A program made the position numbers and the translations under genes. A DNA stretch of 64,000 bases from assembly GCA_964552955.1 (NCBI GenBank), contig CAZKIU010000001.1, positions 102,488 through 166,487 on the forward strand, read 5' to 3'. The notes below the pieces were generated by a model, which was not told the DNA's origin, ran no database searches, and was given only the letters and a program-made list of their open reading frames with translations. This document shows, in pieces, positions 46,467-57,100 of the stretch. The stretch comes from UBA1413 sp964552955. Lineage in GTDB: Bacteria > Bacteroidota > Bacteroidia > Bacteroidales > Prolixibacteraceae. Within the stretch, counting starts at the first letter, position 1; each line of letters opens with the position of its first letter.

Positions 46467-47435
46467 ATGGTTTTGACCTTCATGGTCTTTCACCTGTCCC
46501 CCGGAATGATACTGGGGCAGCCTAAAACGCATGTTCTGGTGGTTCACGGGGGGGCCGGGGTGATGGAGCGGGAGAAGATGTCTCCGGAGCGGCAGCAGGC
46601 CTACCTTTACCATCTGGAACGGGCGCTGAGGACGGGTGATTCAGTGTTGCGCCATGGAGGCACGGCCCTGGATGCCGTAGAAGCCACCATCGTCACCCTG
46701 GAAGAGTGCCCTCTTTTCAATGCGGGCCGGGGGGCCGTATTCTCCTGGGAAGGGAAGAACGAACTGGACGCCTCAGTGATGGATGGCACTACAGGCCATG
46801 CCGGGGCGGTAGCCGGCGTCACCACCATCCGGAATCCTATCCGTGCGGCCCGTGCCGTGATGGAGAAATCACCCCATGTGCTGCTCAGCGGTAAGGGCGC
46901 CTGCGCGTTCGCCCGCGAGCAGGGCCTCGAAATGGTCAGCAACCGCTGGTTCTTCACCCGGGAACGGCACGACCAGCTTAAAAGCCTGAAAAAGAGATTG
47001 CGGGAGCGCAGTCAAAATGATAACCATGGCACTGTGGGGTGTGTGGCCCTGGACCAGTATGGCCATTTGTGTGCCGGCACCTCCACGGGAGGCATGACCG
47101 GCAAGCGCTTTGGGCGAATCGGGGATACCCCCCTCATCGGTGCAGGCACCTGGGCCGGCGATGCCACCTGCGGGGTCTCCTGCACCGGCCATGGCGAATA
47201 TTTCATCCGCGGTAACATCGCCCGCGAGGTCTCTGCACGCATGGAATACCTCGGCGAAAGCCTCGAAGTGGCCTCAACCCGGGTCCTCGATAAACTGATC
47301 CGGGCGGGTGGAACCGGAGGCTTCATCGCCCTCGACGCCCGGGGCAACCTCGTCATGCCCTTCAACACCTCCGGCATGTTCCGGGGGTATATCCGCAGCA
47401 ACGGAGAGAAAGAGACCTCCATTTTCGCTCCCTGA
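46467..47435 (+). CDS. isoaspartyl peptidase / plant-type L-asparaginase (Ntn hydrolase)
   Basis: 322 residues from ATG 46467, which starts a signal peptide (MVLTFMVFHLSPGMILGQ); the open frame reaches back to 46344 through the 21-base repeat (RRGVF/RRGVL motifs) and that extension is not trusted. Family marks: LVVHGGAGVMERE, EECPLFNAGRGAVF, the autocatalytic Gly-Thr in NDNHGTVGCVALD whose threonine becomes the nucleophile of the beta subunit, and CAGTSTGGMTGKRFGRIGD for substrate binding. It hydrolyses beta-aspartyl dipeptides and asparagine, or possibly glycosyl-asparagine as in the related aspartylglucosaminidases, which would suit a glycan-degrading neighbourhood. Confidence 0.93.
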   Translation: MVLTFMVFHLSPGMILGQPKTHVLVVHGGAGVMEREKMSPERQQAYLYHLERALRTGDSVLRHGGTALDAVEATIVTLEECPLFNAGRGAVFSWEGKNELDASVMDGTTGHAGAVAGVTTIRNPIRAARAVMEKSPHVLLSGKGACAFAREQGLEMVSNRWFFTRERHDQLKSLKKRLRERSQNDNHGTVGCVALDQYGHLCAGTSTGGMTGKRFGRIGDTPLIGAGTWAGDATCGVSCTGHGEYFIRGNIAREVSARMEYLGESLEVASTRVLDKLIRAGGTGGFIALDARGNLVMPFNTSGMFRGYIRSNGEKETSIFAP

Positions 47436-47482
47436 AGCTCTTCTTCACGGCAGTCACCCGGAACTGCTCACCCGTTCCAGAT

Positions 47483-48316
47483 ATGAAACGAAGAACCTTT
47501 CTCGAGGCGATGACCGCCACCTCCGGAATCCTTATCTTTGTCAGAAAGCTTCCGGCAATGACACAGTCTGAGAAAAAACAGGAGATTGATCCCGTCCTGC
47601 TTAAAATGGTGTACAACAACGTGGGATCCTCCCCCGGCTTGCAAGCCGCATGGGGATTGTCGGTATGGATCGCCTCAGGCAGCCGGTACCTGTTGTTCGA
47701 TACCGGGGGTGACGCCTCCATCCTTCGCGAAAACCTCCACAATGCCCGGCTCGATCCGGCACTCCTCTCCACAGTCCTCCTCTCCCATGACCACTGGGAC
47801 CACCGGAACGGCCTCGACTGGCTTCTGGGAACCACCGCTTTCGTTCCGGAGGTGATCGTCCCCGATGAAGTCAGGGAAGCTTATGCCACAACCTTCCCGG
47901 CGGCCCGCATCCGCGGAGCTACAGATGCCATGGAAATCGCCCCAGGCATCTGGACCACCGGCAGCCTTCCCACCACCTACAAGGGGAATCCCCTGTATGA
48001 ACAGGCCCTGGTCATCGTCAGAAACGACAGGCTGTACCTGATCACTGGATGCTCCCACCCAGGCATTGGGCCCATCGTCGAAAAAGTCAACCAACTCTTC
48101 CCCGGGAAAAGCATCGCCCTGGTGGCCGGAGGGTTTCACCTGGGCCCCGTTTCCAGGGAAGAGACCGGTAACCTTACGGAGGCATTCCACCGCGAAGGAG
48201 TGGAAAAAATCGCCCCCTCCCACTGCACCGGCGAGGAGGCCATCGCCCTCTTCCGCCAGGAGTGGGGTGACTCCTTCATCGAATTCTACCTGGGCGATGA
48301 GCTGCTCCTCCCATAA
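47483..48316 (+). CDS. exported metallo-beta-lactamase-fold hydrolase
   Basis: 277 residues with Tat-like N terminus (MKRRTFLEAMTATSGILIFV). The metal motif LLSHDHWDHRNGLDWLLG is present, with downstream GCSHPGIGPIV, VAGGFHLGPVS and APSHCTGEEA supplying further ligands. Overall arrangement resembles the 7,8-dihydropterin-6-methyl synthase-like branch of MBL proteins, whose bacterial members are mostly uncharacterised. It begins 47 bases after the peptidase gene and is probably cotranscribed. Its last codons overlap the first copy of a 43-base direct repeat. Confidence 0.9.
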   Translation: MKRRTFLEAMTATSGILIFVRKLPAMTQSEKKQEIDPVLLKMVYNNVGSSPGLQAAWGLSVWIASGSRYLLFDTGGDASILRENLHNARLDPALLSTVLLSHDHWDHRNGLDWLLGTTAFVPEVIVPDEVREAYATTFPAARIRGATDAMEIAPGIWTTGSLPTTYKGNPLYEQALVIVRNDRLYLITGCSHPGIGPIVEKVNQLFPGKSIALVAGGFHLGPVSREETGNLTEAFHREGVEKIAPSHCTGEEAIALFRQEWGDSFIEFYLGDELLLP

Positions 48317-48424
48317 TACTTTAGGAATTACAGTATCAAAGCGGGTTTATTGGGGAGCTGATAGTACTTACTTTGTTGGCCTCCTATAATACTGTAAAAA
48401 TCACAGTCTGAAAGCGGGTTCCAT
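48308..48424 (+). repeat. 43-base direct repeat pair overlapping the 3' end of the MBL gene
   Basis: CCCATAATACT at 48310 and onward, through ACAGTATCAAAGCGGGTT, recurs diverged from 48381 as CTCCTATAATACTGTAAAAA and ACAGTCTGAAAGCGGGTT. The copies are about 73 bases apart. The first includes the stop codon of the MBL gene, suggesting that its 3' end was duplicated into the spacer. The 240-base spacer (48317-48556) otherwise holds an ORF extension of the next gene. Confidence 0.65.
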
Positions 48425-48556
48425 CGGATGATTTTATTATTTTTGATGGAATAAATGGGAGCTGAAATGGGATCAGAGACAATGAATTGCAAAGGAAGAG
48501 ATAAGCACCCTGTCGGGCATGAGGAGTGGGTCAGGAGAATACGGAAGGAGGGTGTG

Positions 48557-50965
48557 ATGCAGACCAGGCTGGCACACCGGCTGGTACTCCTTGTGTGGGT
48601 GGTGTTGCTCACAGGGGGTTCAGTGCTGAAAAGTGCAGGTCAGACCACTGAACTGCAGGCCATTTTTCTGGAGGGGTGGCAGCCTAAAACCATTGAGGTG
48701 ACGGCTTACGATACGGTACCACAGACCACGCAGCCCCCTGGGGTGACGGTGACCGTCGATGCGGGCACGGTGTTGACCCGGGTTCCCCCGCAGGTCTATG
48801 GTCACAATGCGGCAGCCTGGGGCGGGAAACTGGACCTCAGCCCTTTGGCCGTAACCAACATCACCCATCTGAATCCCCATGTGATCCGCTGGCCCGGGGG
48901 AAGCATGTCAAACGACTATTTCTGGGCAGCCAAAGGCAAGGATACCCGCCCGAAAGATCTGCCCCCGACTTATGAATTCAAGGATCTGCAATATGGCCTC
49001 AATAACGGGGGCTGGACCATGTCGACCGACAACTACTACACCCTGCTTTCCAAAACAGGTTCCTCGGGCAGCATTTCCGTCAACTACTCCTATGCACGGA
49101 TAGGCACCAGCGATGATCCCGTGCTGGCCGCTGCTAAATATGCCGCCGACTGGGTCCGCTACGACAAGGGGCGCACCCTGGTCTGGGAAATCGGCAACGA
49201 GAACTTCGGAAGCTGGGAGGTCGGATACCAGATCGATACCAACCTGAACAAGGATGGGCAGCCTAAAACCATCAACGGCGATCTTTATGGGCGTCATTGT
49301 AAGGTATTCATAGAGGAGATGCGCAAGGCGGCCCGCGAGGTGGGCGTCGACATTAAAATCGGGGTGGTGGCTATGGATAGCCATGTCTCCTGGGATGCCG
49401 TCCAGCAGAACTGGAATAGCCAGATGATGAAGCAGGTGGGCAGTATGGCCGATTTCTTCATTGTCCACAGTTACCATACCCCCTACAACGAGAATTCAAG
49501 CGTCTCCACGATCCTTGGTTCCGGGGCCAAATCGAAGGATATCGCCAAATATGTCACCGACGGACTGAAATCCAGTACTGGTCTGGGGCCGAAGCCGATG
49601 GCCATGACCGAATGGAACATCTTCGCCACGGGAAACGGACAGGGAGTCTCTTATATCAACGGGATGCACGCGACCCTGGTCCTGGGGGAACTGATCAAAA
49701 ACAACTACGGCCAGGGCAACCGTTGGGATTTTGTCAACGGTTGGGATGAAGGGAACAACCATGGTCTGTTTGCCGATGGGGAGCCGGGCATCGCCCGCTA
49801 CACCCCCCGGGCACCCTTTTATTACATGTATTACTTCCAGAAGTTCTTCGGCGATAAAATGATCCCCTCCACGGTGTCGGGCAGCAGCGACATCCTGAGT
49901 TATGCCTCCTCCTTCACCTCGGGGGAGAAAGGGATCGTCGTGGTGAACCGGGGCATTTCGGAAAGGGTGGTCACCCTTGACATCCGTCATTTCAAGCCGG
50001 GCCAGCGCTATTACACCTACCTGCTGACCGGCGGCACCGACAGCGGCAATTTCTCACGGAAGGTCTATGTCAACGGGAAGACAACATCACTCGAAGGGGG
50101 TGGGCCCGAGGATTACGCCAGCCTAAAGCCTTACGGCACAACTATCGATGGAGCGATCAGGGTGGCCCTGCCAAAATATTCTGTAGCGTTTATCCTCGTG
50201 GAAGGGAGCCGGCAGCGGCAGGCGCAGGAGATCCATTTCGACGCGCTTCCGGAGAAAACATATGGGGAAACGGATTTCGACCTCACGGCCACGGCCACCT
50301 CAGGACTGCCCGTGCAGTTCGCCGTCACCGACCCCAGGGTGGCCCGCCTCAAGGGCAATAAAATCACCCTTACCAGCGCGGGAAGCTGCGATATCATCGC
50401 CGTCCAGGAGGGGGATTCCCTTTATCTTCCTGCGGAAAAGGTGGTCAGACGGCTCACGGTGGCCAAGGCGCCTCAGACCATTACCTTCCCGGAATTCGCG
50501 GAGACGCTGACCGGCACACCCGATTTTGAGCCAGCGGCCACGGCTACTTCCGGACTACCCCTCACCTATACCAGTTCGAATACGGCGGTGGCCACCATCG
50601 TGGACGGAAAAATCAGGATCAAAGGGGCCGGGACAACAGTCATCAGCGCCCGCCAGAACGGGAACGCCCGCTACAACGCCGCTACAACGGTCGCCCGGGA
50701 GCTGGTGGTCACCCTCAACACGGCCCTTCCTGTTGTCAGGGAAACCGCCTTCCATCTCTTCCCCAACCCGGCTACCACACAGGTCACCCTCCGCTTTGCG
50801 CAGGAGAACCCCGGCTTTGTCATTTACAACGCCGTGGGCGCCATCGTGATGCAGCACCCCAGAGGCGAACCGGAAGTGACCCTTTCCACCATCCCCTGGG
50901 GAAGCGGGGGAATTTTCTATGTGAAGGCCGGAACCACCGTTAAAAGGATTACCCTGCTGAAGTAA
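48557..50965 (+). CDS. GH51-like alpha-L-arabinofuranosidase with T9SS type A sorting domain
   Basis: 802 residues from ATG 48557 (MQTRLAHRLVLLVWVVLLTG, a clear signal peptide); the frame is open from 48455, but that extension is polar and unlikely. The clan GH-A barrel (~70-440) has HVIRWPGGSMSNDYFW, acid/base E215 in LVWEIGNENFGSWE and nucleophile E352 in MAMTEWNIFATG. A beta-sandwich follows (GIVVVNRGISERVVTLDIRH). Then two similar ~75-residue Ig-like repeats open with IHFDALPEKTYGETDFDLTA and ITFPEFAETLTGTPDFEPAA and share ATATSGLP. The last ~80 residues are the Por-type sorting domain (FHLFPNPATTQVTLRFAQEN). It is secreted to the surface and probably releases arabinofuranose. Confidence 0.88.
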   Translation: MQTRLAHRLVLLVWVVLLTGGSVLKSAGQTTELQAIFLEGWQPKTIEVTAYDTVPQTTQPPGVTVTVDAGTVLTRVPPQVYGHNAAAWGGKLDLSPLAVTNITHLNPHVIRWPGGSMSNDYFWAAKGKDTRPKDLPPTYEFKDLQYGLNNGGWTMSTDNYYTLLSKTGSSGSISVNYSYARIGTSDDPVLAAAKYAADWVRYDKGRTLVWEIGNENFGSWEVGYQIDTNLNKDGQPKTINGDLYGRHCKVFIEEMRKAAREVGVDIKIGVVAMDSHVSWDAVQQNWNSQMMKQVGSMADFFIVHSYHTPYNENSSVSTILGSGAKSKDIAKYVTDGLKSSTGLGPKPMAMTEWNIFATGNGQGVSYINGMHATLVLGELIKNNYGQGNRWDFVNGWDEGNNHGLFADGEPGIARYTPRAPFYYMYYFQKFFGDKMIPSTVSGSSDILSYASSFTSGEKGIVVVNRGISERVVTLDIRHFKPGQRYYTYLLTGGTDSGNFSRKVYVNGKTTSLEGGGPEDYASLKPYGTTIDGAIRVALPKYSVAFILVEGSRQRQAQEIHFDALPEKTYGETDFDLTATATSGLPVQFAVTDPRVARLKGNKITLTSAGSCDIIAVQEGDSLYLPAEKVVRRLTVAKAPQTITFPEFAETLTGTPDFEPAATATSGLPLTYTSSNTAVATIVDGKIRIKGAGTTVISARQNGNARYNAATTVARELVVTLNTALPVVRETAFHLFPNPATTQVTLRFAQENPGFVIYNAVGAIVMQHPRGEPEVTLSTIPWGSGGIFYVKAGTTVKRITLLK

Positions 50966-51107
50966 TTCCAGAGACTTACATCACACAGCAAGATAACCAT
51001 ACCTCTCCCGGATGATGTAATTGGCCACCAGGGCAACGTGACCATTCATTCTTCATTCTGCAGGTCATTCCTGTATATTGCAAATGAGGGTCACCTGATT
51101 GAAACTC

Positions 51108-54100
51108 CTACTCCACCAGCACCCTGACGCCTTCGCTGTGGGCAGCGAATTCGGGGGCGTACATACATTGAACGGTGGTGATCCCATTGGAGAACTCCCC
51201 TTTCTGGACGGCATGGAGCCGGTATTCGAAGACGTAGCTCCCCTTGGGCAGATAACTGATGAAGAAATGGGAAGCCGCGTCACGCGTCGACTCATAGTAT
51301 CCCAGTCCGCCCTGCCAGCGGTAGCCCGAGAGGACGTTGACCGGCTCAAAGGCCGACGCCCGCATATCCTTCAGATGGATGTATTCCATGTCACGGTCGC
51401 TCTTGAGGAGGACCCTGACCACCACCTTATCGCCAACCCCGAGGTGATGGGTTCCGTCGAGGGCTTCCAGCACCGGCCCCTGCGGACCATTCACCTCCCT
51501 GAAGAGCTGTTTGCTCACATGCAGGGGGCTTTGAGCGGGGGTGATGTGGTCAAGTTGTTCAAAATACTGCCAGTAGGCGGCACCCCAGGCGATACCGGAA
51601 TTGGGATTTTTCACTTCTATGCGGGCCATGGCAGGGGTGATGTCAGAGGCTTCCCGGCTCACCTTGAAATAGCCGCTTCCGGGTTCCGTAGTGGAGCCCA
51701 AGGCCAGGGTGGGATTCATCTGCCGTCCTCCGGCGGTGACACTGACCGGCTGGGCCGGTGCCAGCAGGTTATCACCCCGCATCAGCAGGGCCCATACCGC
51801 CTCGGCCGTTGCCCGGGTGGTCTTCCAGTCCTGCGTCTGTTTCTGTTTCAGCAGCCACACTTTGAGTTCTTCCACGGCCCGGGCATCGCCGGCCACCTCA
51901 TCGAAGGCCTCGGTGAGCAGGGCATGGGTCTCCACGGGAGCTTCATGCCAGAACCAGCCCCGGGGCTGGCTGCGCCAGTACATGCCCATCTCATCACTGT
52001 GCAGCGCCGTCTCTTTCAGCGAACGCATGATGGCCGACGCCAGCTTCCCGTCCCCCATCCGGTGGGCCATTAAGGCCGTCATCCCCTTGGTGTAGCTCGA
52101 AGCTGCCGTCCAGAACTTCGCCGCCTGTGACCGGTAGTAATTCACCATACCAGTGAGCTCCTCCGGAAAGGGATGGCTCCCGGTGAAGAAAGTGCGGGCA
52201 TAGAAATAGTGCGCCACATCGCTGGTGAAATGGTTGTTTTTCAGGTACTCCTTCTCCTCTTTTTTGAGTTTCTCAAAGCGGGAGAGCATCTCCTGGTCGA
52301 GGTAATGGATGGCATTGCCGGTGATTTCGTTAAGCAGGGGCTCCTGCTCAGAAGAGATGACGCCGCGGTGGTTCAGTCTGCCGAGGCCAGCCAGGATATG
52401 GCGGGTGATGTATTCACTTTCGGGCATGCCGGGGAACCAGGGCCAACCCCCGTTGACCGACTGCAACTCCTGCAGCTTTTTAAGGGAGGTGTTCTGTTCT
52501 GAGGCCATGCGGGCGGCATCAAAGAGAAGGGCGATCTGGCGGCGCCGTGCGCTTTCATTGGTAGCTTCCCGCACCCAGGGGCTCTCCTGGAGCAAAACGG
52601 CTTTGAGCTCCTCGTTCTTGTCGAGTTGCGAGCGGAGGCTGTCGCCGGGGAGTGCCTGCCAGGCATCGAAGACCCTGCGGAGGGCAGGATCACTGCCGGC
52701 CATATAAGTAGCCAGGGTGTTGGCATAAAAACGGCTGAAGACCTGCTCCGAACATTCATGCGGGAATTCCATGAGATAAGGCAGCGCCTGCACGGCGTAC
52801 CAGGCCGGGTTGGAAGTGTACTCGAAAGTCAGCCGGAAGTTGCGCAGGGTGGAGCCGGCCTGACCCGAAAGGGCCAGCTTATCGAAGCGGAAGGTTTTGG
52901 TTTCCAGGCCCCGGATGGGCAGGGGCAGCGCTTCGGTGACCAGCATCCGGTTGGTGAGTACCGGCAGGGGGGCCTCTTCACCATCGAAGTGGGTGCCCGC
53001 GGTGGCCGTCACCCTGTAAACGACGGCTTCCAATCCTTCAGGGATGGTGATCTCCCACTCCAGGGCCACACTGCCCCCCTGTTCCACCTGAAAGGGCTTC
53101 ACCTGTGACTGTACACCCATCAGATGGTCAACTGGCTGCATGGTGAAAGCGTCAAGGAAGGTGATGTGGGCGCTGCCCGTCAGGGATCGGCCCGAGAGGT
53201 TAGCGATTTTCACCGGGAAATGCAGACGGTCGCCTTCGCGCAGGAAGCGGGGCGGATTGGGGAAGAGCATCAGCTCCTTGCGGGTCACCGTGGAATAGTC
53301 CAGGGTGCCCGTCCGAAGGTCACGGGTGTGGGCCAGGGCCATCATCCGCCAACGGGTGAGCGACTCGGGCATTTTAAAGCGGAGGACCACCTCCCCCGCG
53401 GCATTGGTGGCCAACCGGGGTATGAAAAAGGCCGTTTCGTTGAAGTCCTTCCGGGGTTGTACCGGCGGCACCGACACCGGAGCCCCGGACCCTCCCGTCA
53501 CACCACTTTCCGATTGTCGTCCATAGCCTACGGTGACCGGCAGAGGGTTCATGGCGGCCTCAGCATCGATATTATAGAATACCGCTTCCTCCTCTACCAC
53601 CTGCGCCGAAGCCACAGACGACAGAGGTCTGGTGCCTCTGATACGGATATTACCTCCATCGCGGGCCATGACGCCCATCTTGAGGCTGCGCATACCGCCA
53701 TAGAAATTCCACCCTGGCAGCCTTTCATATTCACTTTCAATATATGGCAATGGGTGGTGATATATTATATGATGCATCACCGGAGCGTTGCCGAATCCCG
53801 ATCCCTGCCAGTGAAAGGTTCCGGGAAAGGAGGGATAGAGGGAGAAGGGCCAGCCATGGGGCGCAAAGGCTTCGAGGGAGGCATCGTACATGGTAGCCAG
53901 CAATTCGGCCACTGCCGGCGATCCCTCATGATCGCGGATAGTGATCCGCCACTCCTCCTCCGCACCTGGTTCGAGGGCACTCCGGAAACTCCCCGCCACC
54001 AGTTCCAGCTTTTTGTTGCTGTAAGGCACGGAGGCCCGCAGCGATTCGGTGAAGACCCGGTTGTGGCTGACCATGACCAGGGAGATAAGGATATCGCCGC

Positions 54101-57100
54101 GGTCACCTTCACCGACAGGGATCCTCACGATGGTCTGGCCCCTGTCAAGGGTCACCTGTTTCTTCAGAAGTTTGCCGCCCTTCGATTCAGCTTCCAGGAA
54201 AAGGAGCGCTTTCTCAAGGGGAGAAGCCAACAACAGGGAGACCTCCCCACCGGGTTGGCTTTCAGGCGTCAGGAGCCGGGCGGTCAGGGGGGTTGTAAAG
54301 GCTGTTTTACCCTCTTCGGGCCGGAAGAGGTGGAAGGTCTGGGTCATGGCCACCGCTCTGCCCAGTGCATCCCGGGCATTAAGCGTGAGCTCGTAATTCC
54401 CCGCGGGAAGATTAGCCGGAAGGGTGAACCCCTTTTCACGGGAGGTGTCAAAAGTACCCTTCACGGCGGCTTGGCCTCTGGCCCAGGTGGAGGCGTCGGC
54501 CTCGTTGTCATAGACTTCCCCGGGGAAAGCTTTCACAAATTCCGTGCGGCTCATGGTAAACCTGTCGGGGCGAGGCCATCTCCTCTCAAAGAAGAAGGGG
54601 TCAGAAGCCTTCAGGGGCGTGATGGTGTAAGAGCCTGCTGCCGGCAGGGGTTCCCCGCCCGGGCGGGTGACCGTGATGGTGACCTCCCGGTCGGTGATGC
54701 CGTTGACCCATTCCCCCAGGGAGGTGGTGACCATCAGCGGTTTGAAAGCGGCCGACACGGTCATCTCCCCGCTACGGGTCTCCCCGTTGAGGTCGGTCAC
54801 ATCGGCATAGAGTGTATAGGTGAAAACCACAGGAATGGAGGGGTCGACAGCAGGGTCGGCCAAGGCTTCAAAGGAGACGGAAAACCCTCCGTCACTACCG
54901 GTGAGGGTGGTTCCGTAGGCGATATCGGTATCGGGAGACACGGGCAGCCACTGGCGCCGCCACACAGGAAAGGGGAAGCGGGCATTGCGGACCACCCGCC
55001 AGGTGACCTGGGCCTCGCTGACCCCGATTCCGGCATAGTTGAGTGCTTTTCCCTGAAGGGTGACCTTTTCCCCCAACTGGAAGTTGCCCTCCGCAGGGGT
55101 GAAAGTCACCTCGAAGCGGGGCCGTTTGTACTCCTCTACACGCACCCCCACGCTGCCATAATCGCTGACGATCGCCATCTGTCCCGTCAATACCCCCTTC
55201 GGAGTGGCGAACGAACCTGAAAAAGAACCGAAATCATTGGTAGTCAACTCCTGCGAAGCCACCATCTGACCGTTGGCATCGTTCAGTTTCAAGGTAACCT
55301 GAAAGGAAGTCCGGATATTCTGGCGCTCACCCTCCTTTTCAAGGGCGATGCCCTTGAACCAGATCGTTTGTCCGGGCCGGTAGATCGAACGGTCGGTAAA
55401 GAGCAGAAGCCGGGTTTCCTTTTCCGGAGGGTTTCCGGGGAAGTAACCCCTGTAGAAGGGGGCAGAAATGAATTTTTCTTTTTTATCAGTGAGCACATAG
55501 TAACCCGCATTCAGGTTTTTATCGGCGGGTTGTTTAAGTTGTGCAGTGCCGTCACTGCCAGTGACGACCGGTTCTCCAGCCACTGAGATCTGTTTCCGGA
55601 GGGCAGGGTTGTATTTCCGGAAATAGGGGCGGATGGTCACCCCCTGGCGGGGCTCCCCACTCAGGCGGTCCACCACCCAGAGTTGATCCTGCTGTCCGTT
55701 GGTGGTACGGGTCACCAGACTAAGATGGGTACTCCAGAGCGGAAAACTTTGCATGATATCGGGATGCGCAAAATCTTTCTCCCGGGAGACCAGCACAACA
55801 TAATAACCCGGGGCCAGGGGAGGCAGTTTCACCTCGGTACGATGGACCTGGTAATCTCCATCGTCGGGAAGAGACTGGCTCCAGGCCAGCAGGGGAGTTT
55901 CTTTACTGTATTCCTGAATATCTGGTTTATTTCCGGAGAAGATCTCTTCCAATGAAGGTTCATCGGCGACCACCCTGAAGTGGAGGGCCGGCGTATTCCG
56001 GTATTCTACCGACATTAAAGCGGGAAGCCCGGGGACCACTTCCGCAGGAATGGAAAGGTTGAAGAAGGAGAACTTGATTTCCCCGGCCAGGCTGAGGCAG
56101 TTTTTACCCCCCCGGGTGTCAGGGAAGCGGGTGGCTGTTTTTTCGGCCAGTTCCAGGGCCTCTTTGAGGTCCCATTTATGTTCATCGGATACGAGGGGCT
56201 TATAATTCCGGCCTTCTTCCATCATCATCCGGGCAAGGGTGTAAAGGATTTCCGCCGATTCGGGCTTGTCCTGGTAGCGGGAGGTCATCTCCTGAAGAGC
56301 TCTCATACACAAATCAGAGCGGTCGGCCAGGGTAGAGCGGTCGAAGACGAAGTTGAGCCGCTGGAGGTCGGCGTCGACCAGGGAGGCCACATCCCCATTG
56401 ACCCTGAAGCGCAGCAGTTCCTGGAAAATCGCCAGGGCCTGAATACCTGGGGAAAGGAGGGCTGCATGGGAGCCTTCACCCCCAGGGACACCTTTATTTT
56501 GCAGGGTAAGGGGCATAGTGACAAATTCCCGGACAGGGCCGAAGAGAGCGGGCTGGTCCCATGGGAATCCCCTCATCCCTGAAGGATCACTGTGAACGGC
56601 CTCCTTGAAATAGTCGATAGCCCTGAAGGCCAGCAGATCATAGAGGGTAGGGCGCAGGTTGCGGGTTTTGGCGTCCCCCTCAAGGGCATCGCTGTACGCA
56701 TCCACCGGGGTGGACTGCAGCAGGGCGGCGTCGGTCAGTGAGAGGAGATAATAGTAGTGGATGGACTGCCTGAACTGAATGCGGTCGCCCGTTTCCAGCT
56801 CAAAGGGCCCACTACCGGAAGGTTGGCCCCCATGGGGGGTGACCTCCCTTGTAATAGCCCCCTCTGTGTGGATCCCTCCGCCTCCGGCCCCAGGGGTGCG
56901 CTGGTCGATGGTCCACCGGTTGCTGTTGTAGTAGGTGGAATAGAGTTGTGCCAGCAGGGAAGCCAGGATTTGCTGCTGAGGGGTCCGGGCTTGTTCCATT
57001 TCTGCGGTGAGGAATGCGACCTGGGTGGCATGAGCGTTCTCCTGAAATTCAGGTTCCAACTGCAGTCGCATCAGCAGGGCTTTGAGGGCCTCTCCCCCAT

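Noticed and set aside
53124..55220. 698-codon open frame on the plus strand inside the macroglobulin gene
   Set aside because: It is antisense to a gene with clear domains, has no recognisable domain and is rich in Gly, Arg and His as expected from the reverse strand of GC-rich coding DNA.
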